From the NCBI RefSeq assembly GCF_014201115.1, contig NZ_JACHDO010000001.1, positions 3,968,001 through 4,032,000 of the forward strand: 64,000 nucleotides of DNA. The letters run 5' to 3'. The position numbers and the translations under genes were made by a program. Below the pieces are notes generated by a model, which was given only the letters and a program-made list of their open reading frames with translations, made no database searches and was not told the origin of the DNA. Shown here in pieces: positions 15,921 through 23,713 of the stretch (position 1 is the first letter of the stretch; the number at the start of each line of letters is the position of its first letter). Source of the DNA: Nocardiopsis metallicus. Lineage in GTDB: Bacteria; Actinomycetota; Actinomycetes; Streptosporangiales; Streptosporangiaceae.

Positions 15921-16429
15921 ACACCTCCGCGCCGCCGGGTACCGGGATTGCCCCCTCGGGCCCGGCGAGATCAGGCGCGCCCAGCCCGCCAGCGCGATCG
16001 GAACCAACACCGGGCTGAGTGCAGGGTCCAAGCGCCTTTTCCACTCCCCCTCCCCCGTGAACTTGCTGCCAGAAGCGAAATCGGCGCTTGGAGTCAAGTG
16101 GTTGTCGCAATGAGGGTCTGGTTGAGATGAGCCGCCGCCTGCCCTCAGGCGGCCTTTCGTCCGCGTGGGCCACTCCGGCGGGCAGGGCCCGGGGCCCTGA
16201 TGGGCCTCCGGGAGATCGACTAGTGTGTCTGGCACCACAAATCAACCAGATGGCAGGTTTCGCGCCGGTCGCCGTGCACCACCGTGCACCACGGTGACCG
16301 GGTCCCGCAAGAGCGGGAGAACGCGTGCCGGAACCGTCGTCTCGGGGCCCTCGCGGTCCTCGCGGCCTTCTCGGCCACCAAGGGAGCCCTGCGAGACGAA
16401 CTGGTGACGATCTGCGAGGAGGGCCACCC
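15921..16429. other. 509-bp gene-free stretch upstream of the bgl operon
   Basis: No frame here has a supportable start plus family signature. It contains a perfect hairpin (8-bp arms, 16183-16199) that may end the XRE/DUF397 transcript and a 17-bp palindrome (16280-16296). A frame running from about 16272 to a stop at 16431-16433 reads as an Ala-rich helix but has no start and no recognised relatives; it may be the remains of a lost gene. Confidence 0.5.
16280..16296. promoter_or_regulatory. Putative TetR operator of the beta-glucosidase operon
   Basis: CACCGTG-CAC-CACGGTG is a perfect palindrome with 7-bp arms. A GTGCACCAC unit is repeated in tandem across it (from 16274). It lies 134 bp before the tetR start, a sensible place for autoregulation of the tetR-bgl operon. 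Confidence 0.45.
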
Positions 16430-17125
16430 GTGACGGACAGAGAGCGCGCACGGCAGCACCTGAGCCAGAGCCCCCGGATGAGCAAGGGGGAGCGCACCCG
16501 GCAGCGCATCATCGACTCCGCCACGGAGCTGTTCTCCCGATCGGGCTACCGGGCGGTGTCCCTGCGCGACATCGCCTCGCACGCCGGGATCACCCACGCC
16601 GGGGTGCTCCACCACTTCCCCAACAAAGAGGCCACCCTCATACACGTGCTGAGCAAGCGCGACGCCGTTGACGCACCCCTGGTTCTGGACGAGGGGATCA
16701 GTCACCGGGAACTCATCGACAACATCGTGAGGATCGTCGAGCGCAACACGGGCACCCCCGGCCTGGTCGCGCTCTACGTCAACCTGTCGGCCGAGGCCAC
16801 CGACCCCGCGCACCCCGCGCACGAGTACTTCTTCGGCCGCTACCAGATCCTGCGCGAACTGCTCGTTCCGGCGTTCGCCGAGCTCCTCGGTGACCGACCG
16901 CACCCCACCCCCGAGGTGGCCGCCCAGCAGTTCCTGGCGCTCCAGGACGGGCTCCAGGTCCAGTGGCTCCTGGACCCGGGCACCGTGGACATGCGCGGCG
17001 CGGTCGTCTCCTTCCTGCGCACCCTGGGCATCACCGTTCCGGACGATCCCGCTGGCCCCGCTGCCCCCGCCGACCCGGCAAGACCCACCGGCACCGACTC
17101 CACGGGTGGCGCCGACCCCACCTGA
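16430..17125 (+). CDS. TetR family regulator of the adjacent beta-glucosidase gene
   Basis: The 231-residue protein has its TetR HTH at about residues 20-65 (RIIDSATELFSRSGYRAVSL, then ITHAGVLHHFPNKEATL) and a C-terminal ligand domain followed by a Pro/Ala-rich tail. GTG 16430 is preferred; earlier in-frame starts add a low-complexity leader. The stop is 11 bp before the GH3 start, with the latter's Shine-Dalgarno in the gap, so the two genes form an operon. The gene very probably controls glucoside breakdown and itself through the palindrome at 16280. Confidence 0.9.
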   Translation: MTDRERARQHLSQSPRMSKGERTRQRIIDSATELFSRSGYRAVSLRDIASHAGITHAGVLHHFPNKEATLIHVLSKRDAVDAPLVLDEGISHRELIDNIVRIVERNTGTPGLVALYVNLSAEATDPAHPAHEYFFGRYQILRELLVPAFAELLGDRPHPTPEVAAQQFLALQDGLQVQWLLDPGTVDMRGAVVSFLRTLGITVPDDPAGPAAPADPARPTGTDSTGGADPT

Positions 17126-17136
17126 GAAAGGCACCG

Positions 17137-19395
17137 ATGAGCAACGCCCCCCATCTCGACCTGGCCGCGAAGGCCTCGGCCACCTCCGGCTCCGACACCT
17201 GGCACAGCACCGGCGTGGAGGGCGTGCTGCGCCCCCTCCACCTGTCCGACGGCCCGCACGGCCTGCGGCAGCAGCCCGAGGACGGCGACCACCTCGGCCT
17301 CGGCAGCAGCGTTCCGGCCACCTGCTTCCCGCCCGCCGTCGGGCTGGGCTCCACCTGGAACCCCGACCTCGTGCGCAGGGTCGGCCGGGCCCTGGGAGCG
17401 GAGGCGAGTTCGCTGGGCGTGGACGTCGTCCTGGGGCCGGGCATGAACATCAAGCGCTCCCCCCTGTGCGGACGCAACTTCGAGTACGTCTCCGAGGACC
17501 CCCACGTCACCGCGCGGATCGCCGCGGCACTGGTGAAGGGCATCCAGTCCGAGGGGGTCGGCGCGTGCGTCAAGCACTTCGCCGCCAACAACCAGGAGAC
17601 CGACCGGCACCGGGTCAGCGCGGAGGTGGACGAGCGCACGCTGCGCGAGATCTACCTCCCCGCCTTCGAGGAGGTCATCCGCACCACCGAACCCGCCATG
17701 GTGATGAGCTCCTACAACCGGCTCAACGGTGTGTACACCAGCCAGGACCCGTGGCTGCTGACAGACCTGCTGCGCGGCGAGTGGGGGTTCGAGGGCGTGG
17801 TCGTCTCGGACTGGGGCGCGGTCGTCGACCGGGTCGCCGCGGTCCGCGCCGGGCTCGACCTGGAGATGCCGCCGAGCCGGACCGACCACCTCATCGTCGA
17901 AGCCGTGGAGAGGGGCGAGCTCGACGAGTCCGTGCTGGACACCGTGGTGGAGCGGTTCAAGCGGGTGCAGGAACGTGTCACCACCGACACATCCCGTCCG
18001 TTGGAGCACGGGGCCAACGACGCCCTGGCCCGGGAGGCCGCCCGTGAGGCGCTGGTCCTGCTGAAGAACGACGGCGGCGTGCTGCCGCTGGCCGCGGACC
18101 GCTCGTTGGCGGTGGTCGGCGAGTTCGCCCGCACCCCCCGCTACCAGGGCGGTGGCTCTTCCCACGTGGCGCCGACCCGTGTGCACAGCGCGCTGGAGGA
18201 GTTCGGTGCGGCGGTTGAGGCGGGTTCCCTGAAGAGCGTGCGGTTCGCCGCCGGGTTCACCCTGGACGGGACGGACGACCCGACACTGGTCGAGGACGCC
18301 GTGGCGGCCGCCCGCGAAGCGGACACGACCGTGCTCTTCCTGGGGCTGCCCGACTCCGCCGAGTCCGAGGGCTACGACCGGACCACGATCGGCCTGCCCG
18401 CGCGCCAGCTGGGGCTGCTCGCCAAGGTGCGCGAGGTCAGTGACCAGGTGGTGGTCGTGCTGTCCAACGGAGGTGTGGTCTCCGTGGCGGAGTGGCAGGA
18501 GCAGGCGGACGCCGTACTGGAGGGCTGGCTGCTGGGCCAGGCCGGCGGGGCGGCCGTCGTCGACGTCCTGACCGGTGCGGTCTCGCCGTCCGGCCGGCTC
18601 ACCGAGACCATCCCCGTCCGGTTGAGCGACCACGCCACCTACCTGAACTTCCCGGGCGAGAACAGCGTGGTCCGCCACGGCGAAGGTGTGTTCGTCGGCT
18701 ACCGCCACTTCGACACCCTGGACGTGCCGGTCGCCTACCCCTTCGGGTACGGGCTCACCTACACCAGCTTCGCCTACTCCGGGCTGGAGGTATCCCCCAG
18801 CGGGGAGTCGGACGGGGAGGGCGCGTGGACGGTGTCGTTCACCGTCACCAACACCGGCGACCGGGCCGGGCAGGAGGTCGCCCAGCTGTACACGGGGGTC
18901 GAGCAGGACCACCCGACCCGCCCGGTACGGGAGCTGCGCGGGTTCGCGAAGGTGGCGCTGGAGCCGGGCGAGAGCGTGCGGGTCGGGCTCCCGCTCACCG
19001 GACGCGACCTGTCCGTCTGGGATTCCCGGGACGGGCGCTGGTCCCTGGCCGCGGGCACCTACACCGTCTCCGTGGGCGCTTCCTCCCGGGACCTGCGGCT
19101 GCTCGGCGAGGTCACCACGGCGGGCGACCGGTACGTGCGCAAGCTGACCAAGCGCTGCACCATCGGTGAGTGGCGTGCCCACCACATCGGCGGCCCGGTC
19201 GTGGCAGAGCTGCTCGCCGCCTTCCCCGACCTCGACGACGTTCCCGGGGACCTGCTGGAGATGGCGCGTTCCCTGCCCATCGTCAACCTGCGGTCCTTCG
19301 GTCTGGGCGTCACCGAGGAGATGCTCGACCTGCTGGTCGACGACATCGAGGCCAGGCGTCAGGCGGCCATCGAACGCGGTGAGATCACCGGCTGA
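17137..19395 (+). CDS. Glycoside hydrolase family 3 beta-glucosidase
   Basis: The 752-residue enzyme has a GH3 N-terminal barrel (about 1-320), a GH3 C-terminal alpha/beta sandwich (about 335-560), a fibronectin III-like domain (about 590-665) and a helical C-terminal extension. The catalytic nucleophile is D225 in VVVSDWGAV; KHFAANNQETDRHR is the conserved substrate-binding block. No PA14 insert and no signal peptide, so it acts in the cytoplasm on imported beta-glucosides. ATG 17137 has GAAAGG 6 nt upstream. No sugar transporter is linked, so uptake must be encoded elsewhere. Confidence 0.95.
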   Translation: MSNAPHLDLAAKASATSGSDTWHSTGVEGVLRPLHLSDGPHGLRQQPEDGDHLGLGSSVPATCFPPAVGLGSTWNPDLVRRVGRALGAEASSLGVDVVLGPGMNIKRSPLCGRNFEYVSEDPHVTARIAAALVKGIQSEGVGACVKHFAANNQETDRHRVSAEVDERTLREIYLPAFEEVIRTTEPAMVMSSYNRLNGVYTSQDPWLLTDLLRGEWGFEGVVVSDWGAVVDRVAAVRAGLDLEMPPSRTDHLIVEAVERGELDESVLDTVVERFKRVQERVTTDTSRPLEHGANDALAREAAREALVLLKNDGGVLPLAADRSLAVVGEFARTPRYQGGGSSHVAPTRVHSALEEFGAAVEAGSLKSVRFAAGFTLDGTDDPTLVEDAVAAAREADTTVLFLGLPDSAESEGYDRTTIGLPARQLGLLAKVREVSDQVVVVLSNGGVVSVAEWQEQADAVLEGWLLGQAGGAAVVDVLTGAVSPSGRLTETIPVRLSDHATYLNFPGENSVVRHGEGVFVGYRHFDTLDVPVAYPFGYGLTYTSFAYSGLEVSPSGESDGEGAWTVSFTVTNTGDRAGQEVAQLYTGVEQDHPTRPVRELRGFAKVALEPGESVRVGLPLTGRDLSVWDSRDGRWSLAAGTYTVSVGASSRDLRLLGEVTTAGDRYVRKLTKRCTIGEWRAHHIGGPVVAELLAAFPDLDDVPGDLLEMARSLPIVNLRSFGLGVTEEMLDLLVDDIEARRQAAIERGEITG

Positions 19396-19423
19396 CCCGG
19401 ACCGTCTCCCCCTCTCCAGGGAT

Positions 19424-19491
19424 GATCTTGCTACCAGGGGCGAGTGCGGCACCTTGGGTTTCGGTGGCTCAGCGCTCCTGGTAGCGAGATC
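19424..19491. repeat. 15-bp near-perfect inverted repeat with 38-bp spacer
   Basis: The arms are 19424-19438 (GATCTTGCTACCAGG) and 19477-19491 (CCTGGTAGCGAGATC), matching at 14 of 15 positions with the mismatch pairing as G-U in RNA. It lies between the beta-glucosidase stop and the next gene. It may be a long-loop terminator or a small dispersed palindromic element; no transposase or target duplication is visible. Confidence 0.5.
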
Positions 19492-19613
19492 GCGAAGGAT
19501 CCGGGGGCTGCGCCCTGGTCATCGCCTTCGGCTAGCGTGGGTGGGCCGTCCCCCACCGGGGTCTGTCAGGTGGGCGGCCCACCGTCGTCCGGAAAGCCGC
19601 GGGAAGCCACAGC

Positions 19614-20588
19614 GTGTCCACGTCAGAGAAGTTCCAGAGTGTGTTCGTGGCGCTGGCCGCCGTCCTCGGGTTGGGGGCCGGTCTGCTGTGGCCCCTGGGC
19701 GAGGTGGCGGGCTTCCTGGTACTGCCCCTGCTGATGGTGATGCTGGCCGCGGTGTTCACGCAGGTGGACGCCGGACAGGTGCGGCAGGCGCGCGGGGCCC
19801 GGAAGGTGGTCGCCGCGAGCCTGGTACTGAACTTCGTGTTCACTCCCCTGTTCGCCTGGGCCCTGGGCGCAGGGCTGTTGGGGGGATCCCCGGACCTGCG
19901 GATCGGCCTGCTCCTGTTGCTGGTGACCCCGTGCACGGACTGGTATCTGGTCTTCACCGGGCTGGCCCGCGGGCACATGGGGGTCGCGGCGGCGGTGCTG
20001 CCGGTGAACCTGGTGCTCCAGTTGGTGTTGTTGCCGGTGTACGTACTGCTCCTCGGCGGCGAGGCGGCGATGGTCGACACCGGCACCCTGGTGGAGGCGG
20101 TTCTGCTGGTGCTGGTGGTGCCCCTGCTGATCGCCCTGCTGATGCGTTCGGTTACCCGGCGATGGAAGGGCGAGCGGTGGCGGGAGGAGCGGGTGATGCC
20201 GGTGGCCTCGGCCTCGGTGCTGCCGCTGCTGTACGCGGCGGTCTTCGCCATGTTCGCCTGGCAGGCCCGAGCGGTGACGGCGCACCTGGGCGACCTCGCG
20301 GTGCTCCTGCTTCCGCTGGGCCTGTTCTTCCTCGTCATGCCACTGGTCGCGGTGGCGACGGGCCGGTTGCTGCGGTTGCCCGCGGAGCAGGGGGTCACCC
20401 TCACCATGACCTCGGTGGCCCGCAACTCCCCCGTGGCGCTGGCGGTCGCCGTGGCCGCGTTCCCGGACCGGCCGCTCATCGCGGTCGCGCTGGTGGTGGG
20501 CCCACTGGTGGAACTGCCGGTACTCGCCGTCCTGAGCCAGGTCGTCCGTGTGCGTGGGTCCCGGCCCGCCACGGACACGCGGCACTAG
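19614..20588 (+). CDS. Bile acid:sodium symporter / ACR3-like membrane transporter
   Basis: The 324-residue protein has about ten hydrophobic helices and the BASS/ACR3 fold signature around LVTPCTDWYLVFTGLARGHM, where the conserved Cys in helix 4 (used by arsenite permeases) sits. Near the C-terminus, SVARNSPVALAVAVAAFPD matches the second crossed-helix region of this superfamily. No arsR or arsC is nearby, so arsenite export is not supported by context; another small-anion substrate is equally possible. GTG 19614 starts just before the first membrane helix. Confidence 0.85.
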   Translation: MSTSEKFQSVFVALAAVLGLGAGLLWPLGEVAGFLVLPLLMVMLAAVFTQVDAGQVRQARGARKVVAASLVLNFVFTPLFAWALGAGLLGGSPDLRIGLLLLLVTPCTDWYLVFTGLARGHMGVAAAVLPVNLVLQLVLLPVYVLLLGGEAAMVDTGTLVEAVLLVLVVPLLIALLMRSVTRRWKGERWREERVMPVASASVLPLLYAAVFAMFAWQARAVTAHLGDLAVLLLPLGLFFLVMPLVAVATGRLLRLPAEQGVTLTMTSVARNSPVALAVAVAAFPDRPLIAVALVVGPLVELPVLAVLSQVVRVRGSRPATDTRH

Positions 20589-20643
20589 GCACCAGCCCCG
20601 AAGCGGCCGGGGGCCGACAGTGCGCGGGCATAGGATCTGCTCC

Positions 20644-21459
20644 GTGACGAGCCACACGCAGCGCTACGCCTCAGGACGGCACGAAGAGGTCTGGACGACC
20701 TGGGCGCTTTGGGACGGGTCCCCCGGCACCTGCGCGAAGACGTTCGAGAGGTCGCCGACCTGACCATGGCACGCGTGGCCGTCCCCATGTCACGGCTGGC
20801 CGAAGCCCTGCCCGAGCTGGGGTTCAGACCCTCTGCCGGGTTTCCCCTCCACACACCACCCGGTGCGGATGCCCGCGCCGGGGTATCGGCCCTTGAGCAG
20901 GAGATCGGGGGTGTTCCCGCCGCCCTGGCCGCGTACCTGAGCTCGGTCGGGGAGATCAGTCTGACTGGGGACTGGCCGGAGATCGGACTGCGCTACCACT
21001 CGGCCCCGTCCTGGGCGGAGCGGAGTGACTTCTCCCCCCTCATCGGAGCGCCCGACCCTCTCAGCCTCCCCGGGGCCGACTACCTGCGCTACTGGGTGGA
21101 GGAGTGGTTCCCGCCCTTGGGCGAAGGCAACGGCGCCGGGGGCGTCGGCCCCGAGGGGTTGCCTCCGGACGTGTTCCCGAACGATCCGCCCGGTGATGCC
21201 CGTCCTGGCCTCGCTCCACTACTTCGATCTGGCCCCCGACGAACTCCACAAGGCCGACATCAGCGGTGGCACCCACGACGTCCTCCTGCCCGACGCCTCG
21301 GCGGACCCGGTCCTGCTCGGTGCCCGGGGGCGCCCCGGCGTCACCTTCGTGGAGTACCTGCGCGCGGCGGTCGCGCACGGCGGCTTCCCCGGCTGGGAGC
21401 CCAACGGGCTGCCCCTGCCTGAACCGCTGCGGGCGCTCGCTTTCACTCCCGACTTCTGA
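20644..21459 (+). pseudogene. SMI1/KNR4-like protein gene with two frameshifts
   Basis: Three frames together reproduce a family of actinobacterial SMI1-like proteins. GTG 20644 gives SHTQRYASGRHEEVW; the next frame resumes with DLGALGRVPRHLREDVREVA and runs to LRYWVEEWFPP; a third gives FDLAPDELHKADISGG and FVEYLRAAVAHGGFPGWEP to the stop at 21459. One base is missing near 20695 and the second shift lies between about 21125 and 21200. SMI1-like proteins often act as immunity or scaffold proteins. Two separate shifts suggest real decay. Confidence 0.65.
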
Positions 21460-21533
21460 GCTCGGCCCGGGAAGTCCGGGGAGGGGGCTCTTCCAGGGGC
21501 CGCTCAGGGCCCCCGCGTCGTGAGGGAGTGCTC

Positions 21534-21884
21534 TCAGCAGCCGATCTGCGCCGCGAGGGCTCCCCGGTTTCGTTGGAGCTCGTCGATCCGCTCGTCCAGT
21601 TCGGCCAGTTCACGGCGGATGGTCGCGAGCAGGGACGGGCACATCTCCAGTTCCAGGGGCTCGTTCCCGTCACCGGTCGCGCACGGCAGGACCGAGGCGA
21701 TGGTCCGGGTGGTCAGCCCCATGTCCAGGAGGGTACGGATGCGCTGGACCGTTCGCGGGGCCTCTTCCCCGTAGACCCGGTACCCGCTGGTGGACCGGGC
21801 GGATTCCAGTAGCCCCTGGTCCTCGTAGTAACGCAGCAGCCTACGGCTCACCCCGGTGCGCTCCGAGAGTTCCCCGATCAGCAT
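21534..21884 (-). CDS. MerR family transcriptional regulator
   Basis: The 116-residue protein begins MLIGELSERTGVSRRLLRYYEDQGLL, a canonical MerR winged helix, and ends with a coiled-coil dimer helix (LLATIRRELAELDERIDELQ). Three cysteines (in LPCATG, LEMCPS and the last residue) could sense metals or thiol-reactive compounds, but no standard metal-binding spacing is clear. ATG 21884 starts the HTH; the longer frame crosses the divergent promoter. It faces an alpha/beta hydrolase gene whose promoter has a 20-bp spacer with a palindrome, the classic MerR target. A twin promoter at 2777 suggests a second regulon member. Confidence 0.9.
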   Translation of the reverse strand: MLIGELSERTGVSRRLLRYYEDQGLLESARSTSGYRVYGEEAPRTVQRIRTLLDMGLTTRTIASVLPCATGDGNEPLELEMCPSLLATIRRELAELDERIDELQRNRGALAAQIGC

Positions 21885-21903
21885 CTGGTGGCCCACCTCA
21901 CTC

Positions 21904-21944
21904 TTGACCTTCACACCGGTGTCACTGCTTACCGTCGCCGCATG
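21904..21944 (+). promoter_or_regulatory. MerR-type promoter/operator of the hydrolase gene
   Basis: TTGACC (21904-21909) and TACCGT (21930-21935) are 20 bp apart, with the near-palindrome TTCACACCGGTGTCA between them; ATG follows the -10 by 6 nt. The whole element, including the 6 nt to the start codon, is almost the same as 2777-2817. It lies 20 bp from the start of the divergent merR gene. Confidence 0.8.
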
Positions 21945-22715
21945 GTTGAACACTTCTCCCACACAGTAAAGGGTTCCGGTCCCGGTCTGCTGCTCGCGCA
22001 CGGCGGCGGTGGCGGAGCCGAGGCCAACTTCGGACCGCTCATGGACGATCTGACCTCAACGCACACGGTGGTCGCCCCGGACCTTCCCGGTTCGGGCGCC
22101 ACCCCGCGCAGTACGGTCCCGCTGGACCTGGACTCGGTGGCCGACAGCATGGTCGCGACCGCGGTGGGCGCGGGAGTGGAGCGGTTCACGATTCTCGGGT
22201 ACTCGCTGGGAACGGCGGTCGCGGTGCGCGCCGCCACCCGACACCCCGACCGGGTCACGGGGCTGATCCTGACAGCCGGGTTCGCCCGGGCGGACAACCG
22301 GATGCGCTTGGCGACCAGGATCTGGCGGGAGCTGTTGGACGGCGACCGCGATCTGCTCGCCCGGTTCCTCACCCTGGTGGCCGCCGGAGACCCGGCGCTG
22401 GAAGCGATGTCTCCGGGCGAGTTGGAGGGCTCGGTGGCGTGGCTGGCGGACTTCATCCCCGAGGGCACACCCGAACAGGTGGACCTGGTGATCGCCGCGG
22501 ACACCACCGGTGAACTGGCCGACGTCTCCGTTCCCACCCTGGTGGTGGCCGCGGTCCTGGACCGGCTGGCCTCTCCCGAGCTCTCACGCGAGCTGGCCGC
22601 GGGCATCCCGGGCGCCGAGCTGGTGGAGGTGGAGTCCGGCCATCTGGTCTCCGCCGAGGCGCCGGAGGCCTGGCGGGCCGCGATCCGGGACTTCCTGGAC
22701 CGGCACCGTTCCTAG
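21942..22715 (+). CDS. Alpha/beta hydrolase
   Basis: The 257-residue protein has the alpha/beta hydrolase fold: oxyanion region LLLAHGGGGGAEANFG (about residues 15-30), nucleophile elbow ILGYSLGTAV with Ser, a cap segment, the acid loop VVAAVLDRLASPELS and the final catalytic His in VESGHLVSAEAPE. ATG 21942 is set by the leaderless MerR promoter directly upstream. The gene is divergent from merR and probably activated by it. The substrate is unknown; detoxification of a reactive ester or lactone is a guess from the regulator type. Confidence 0.9.
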   Translation: MVEHFSHTVKGSGPGLLLAHGGGGGAEANFGPLMDDLTSTHTVVAPDLPGSGATPRSTVPLDLDSVADSMVATAVGAGVERFTILGYSLGTAVAVRAATRHPDRVTGLILTAGFARADNRMRLATRIWRELLDGDRDLLARFLTLVAAGDPALEAMSPGELEGSVAWLADFIPEGTPEQVDLVIAADTTGELADVSVPTLVVAAVLDRLASPELSRELAAGIPGAELVEVESGHLVSAEAPEAWRAAIRDFLDRHRS

Positions 22716-22717
22716 CC

Positions 22718-22756
22718 GGTGCCGGGGAGTGGCAGCTGATGCCGCTCCCCGGCGCC
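22718..22756. terminator. Bidirectional hairpin terminator
   Basis: A 12-bp outer stem (22718-22729 with 22745-22756, one G-U) and an inner GGC/GCC pair enclose a 7-nt loop. It separates two convergent genes, the hydrolase (+) and the DapA-like aldolase (-). Confidence 0.7.
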
Positions 22757-22822
22757 TCAGCCACGGCGTCGCGTGCGTTCCCCTTCCGGGGACGCGGTGG
22801 TGCGGCTCAAGAGTGGTGCGGC

Positions 22823-23713
22823 TCATGACAGGCGCAGCTTCTCCACCACACGCACGACCCGCTCCCGCTGGGAAGCGGTCAACCCCAGGAGCGGGCGGGG
22901 CAGGCAGGACGGGGGGACCAACCCCAGGTGTTCGGCGATGGCCGCCGTCACCCGCAGGCTGCCGTGGGCGGCGAACAACTCCCACAGCGGACGCAGGCGT
23001 TCGGAGTGGGCCAGTGCGCCCTCGGGGTCACCCCGGCGTGCGGCGCGCACGATCGGCAGCACCGCCTCGGGCAGGGTGCCGCCCACGACGGAGAACCATG
23101 CCTGGCAGCCGGCGTTCAGACCGGTGGCCGCGGCGCCGTCCCCGGACACGCCGATGCTCACGTGGTCGGGAACGACCGCGCGGATCGCCTCGACGCGCTC
23201 GCGTGCCGCGTTCGCCTCCAGCGGGACCGGGGGGATCTTGATCGCGGCCACGTTGGGCAGGACGGCGATGCGCGCGTACAGCTCGGTGGAGAAGGTGAAG
23301 TGCGTGGTGACCGGGTTGTCGTAGACCACCAACGGTACCGACAGTCCTGCGGTGACGTCCGCGTAGAGTTCGAACACGTCCTCGTCGGTGAGCGTCTGGT
23401 AACTCATGGGAGCCAACAGCACGGCCGAGGCCCCGGCTTGCTGGGCGTCCTCGGCCAAGGCCTGGACGTGGCAGGTACGCAGCGCGCCGATACCGACCAC
23501 CACCGGCACACCGTCCGCCGAACGTACGCCGGCCCGGGCGACCTGGCGGCGCTCGTCGCGGTCGAGGTAGGCGTAGGAGCCGGTCGAGCCCAGCACGCCG
23601 ATCGAGTCGACACCGGCGTCGACCAGGCGGGTGATGAGCCGGGCGTGTGCGGCTTCGTCGAAGCGGTCCTGGTTGAGCGGGGTCAGCGGGAAGGCGCTCA
23701 GTCCGGTGAACAC
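22823..23713 (-). CDS. DapA/NanA superfamily class I aldolase
   Basis: The 296-residue protein is a TIM barrel of the dihydrodipicolinate synthase superfamily. The phosphate/carboxylate loop is GSTGSYAYLDRDERR (instead of GTTGE), the Tyr is in VVYDNPVTT and the Schiff-base Lys is in NVAAIKIPP. Differences from true DapA and its pairing with a MocR regulator, not lysine genes, argue for another pyruvate or 2-oxo-acid aldolase reaction. GTG 23713 has AGGAG 5 nt upstream and lies inside the end of the MocR gene (16-bp overlap), so the two are translationally coupled. Confidence 0.85.
   Translation of the reverse strand: MFTGLSAFPLTPLNQDRFDEAAHARLITRLVDAGVDSIGVLGSTGSYAYLDRDERRQVARAGVRSADGVPVVVGIGALRTCHVQALAEDAQQAGASAVLLAPMSYQTLTDEDVFELYADVTAGLSVPLVVYDNPVTTHFTFSTELYARIAVLPNVAAIKIPPVPLEANAARERVEAIRAVVPDHVSIGVSGDGAAATGLNAGCQAWFSVVGGTLPEAVLPIVRAARRGDPEGALAHSERLRPLWELFAAHGSLRVTAAIAEHLGLVPPSCLPRPLLGLTASQRERVVRVVEKLRLS

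Noticed and set aside
16183..16199. CAGGGCCC/GGGCCCTG palindrome as a transcription-factor site
   Set aside because: Pure GC arms around one base fit an RNA hairpin at the end of the XRE/DUF397 transcript better than an operator.
16272..16433. Ala-rich frame ending at a TGA that overlaps the tetR GTG
   Set aside because: There is no start codon with a ribosome site and the residues match no family I know; the GTGA overlap alone is not enough to call a gene.
19614..20588. Arsenite efflux (Acr3) as a firm call
   Set aside because: The helix 4 Cys is present, but there is no arsR, arsC or arsenic-related neighbour and the overall sequence only supports the BASS/ACR3 superfamily.
21496..21513. 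Short hairpin between the SMI1-like remnant and merR as a terminator
   Set aside because: Only a 6-bp GC stem with no tail; such stems are frequent by chance at this G+C content.
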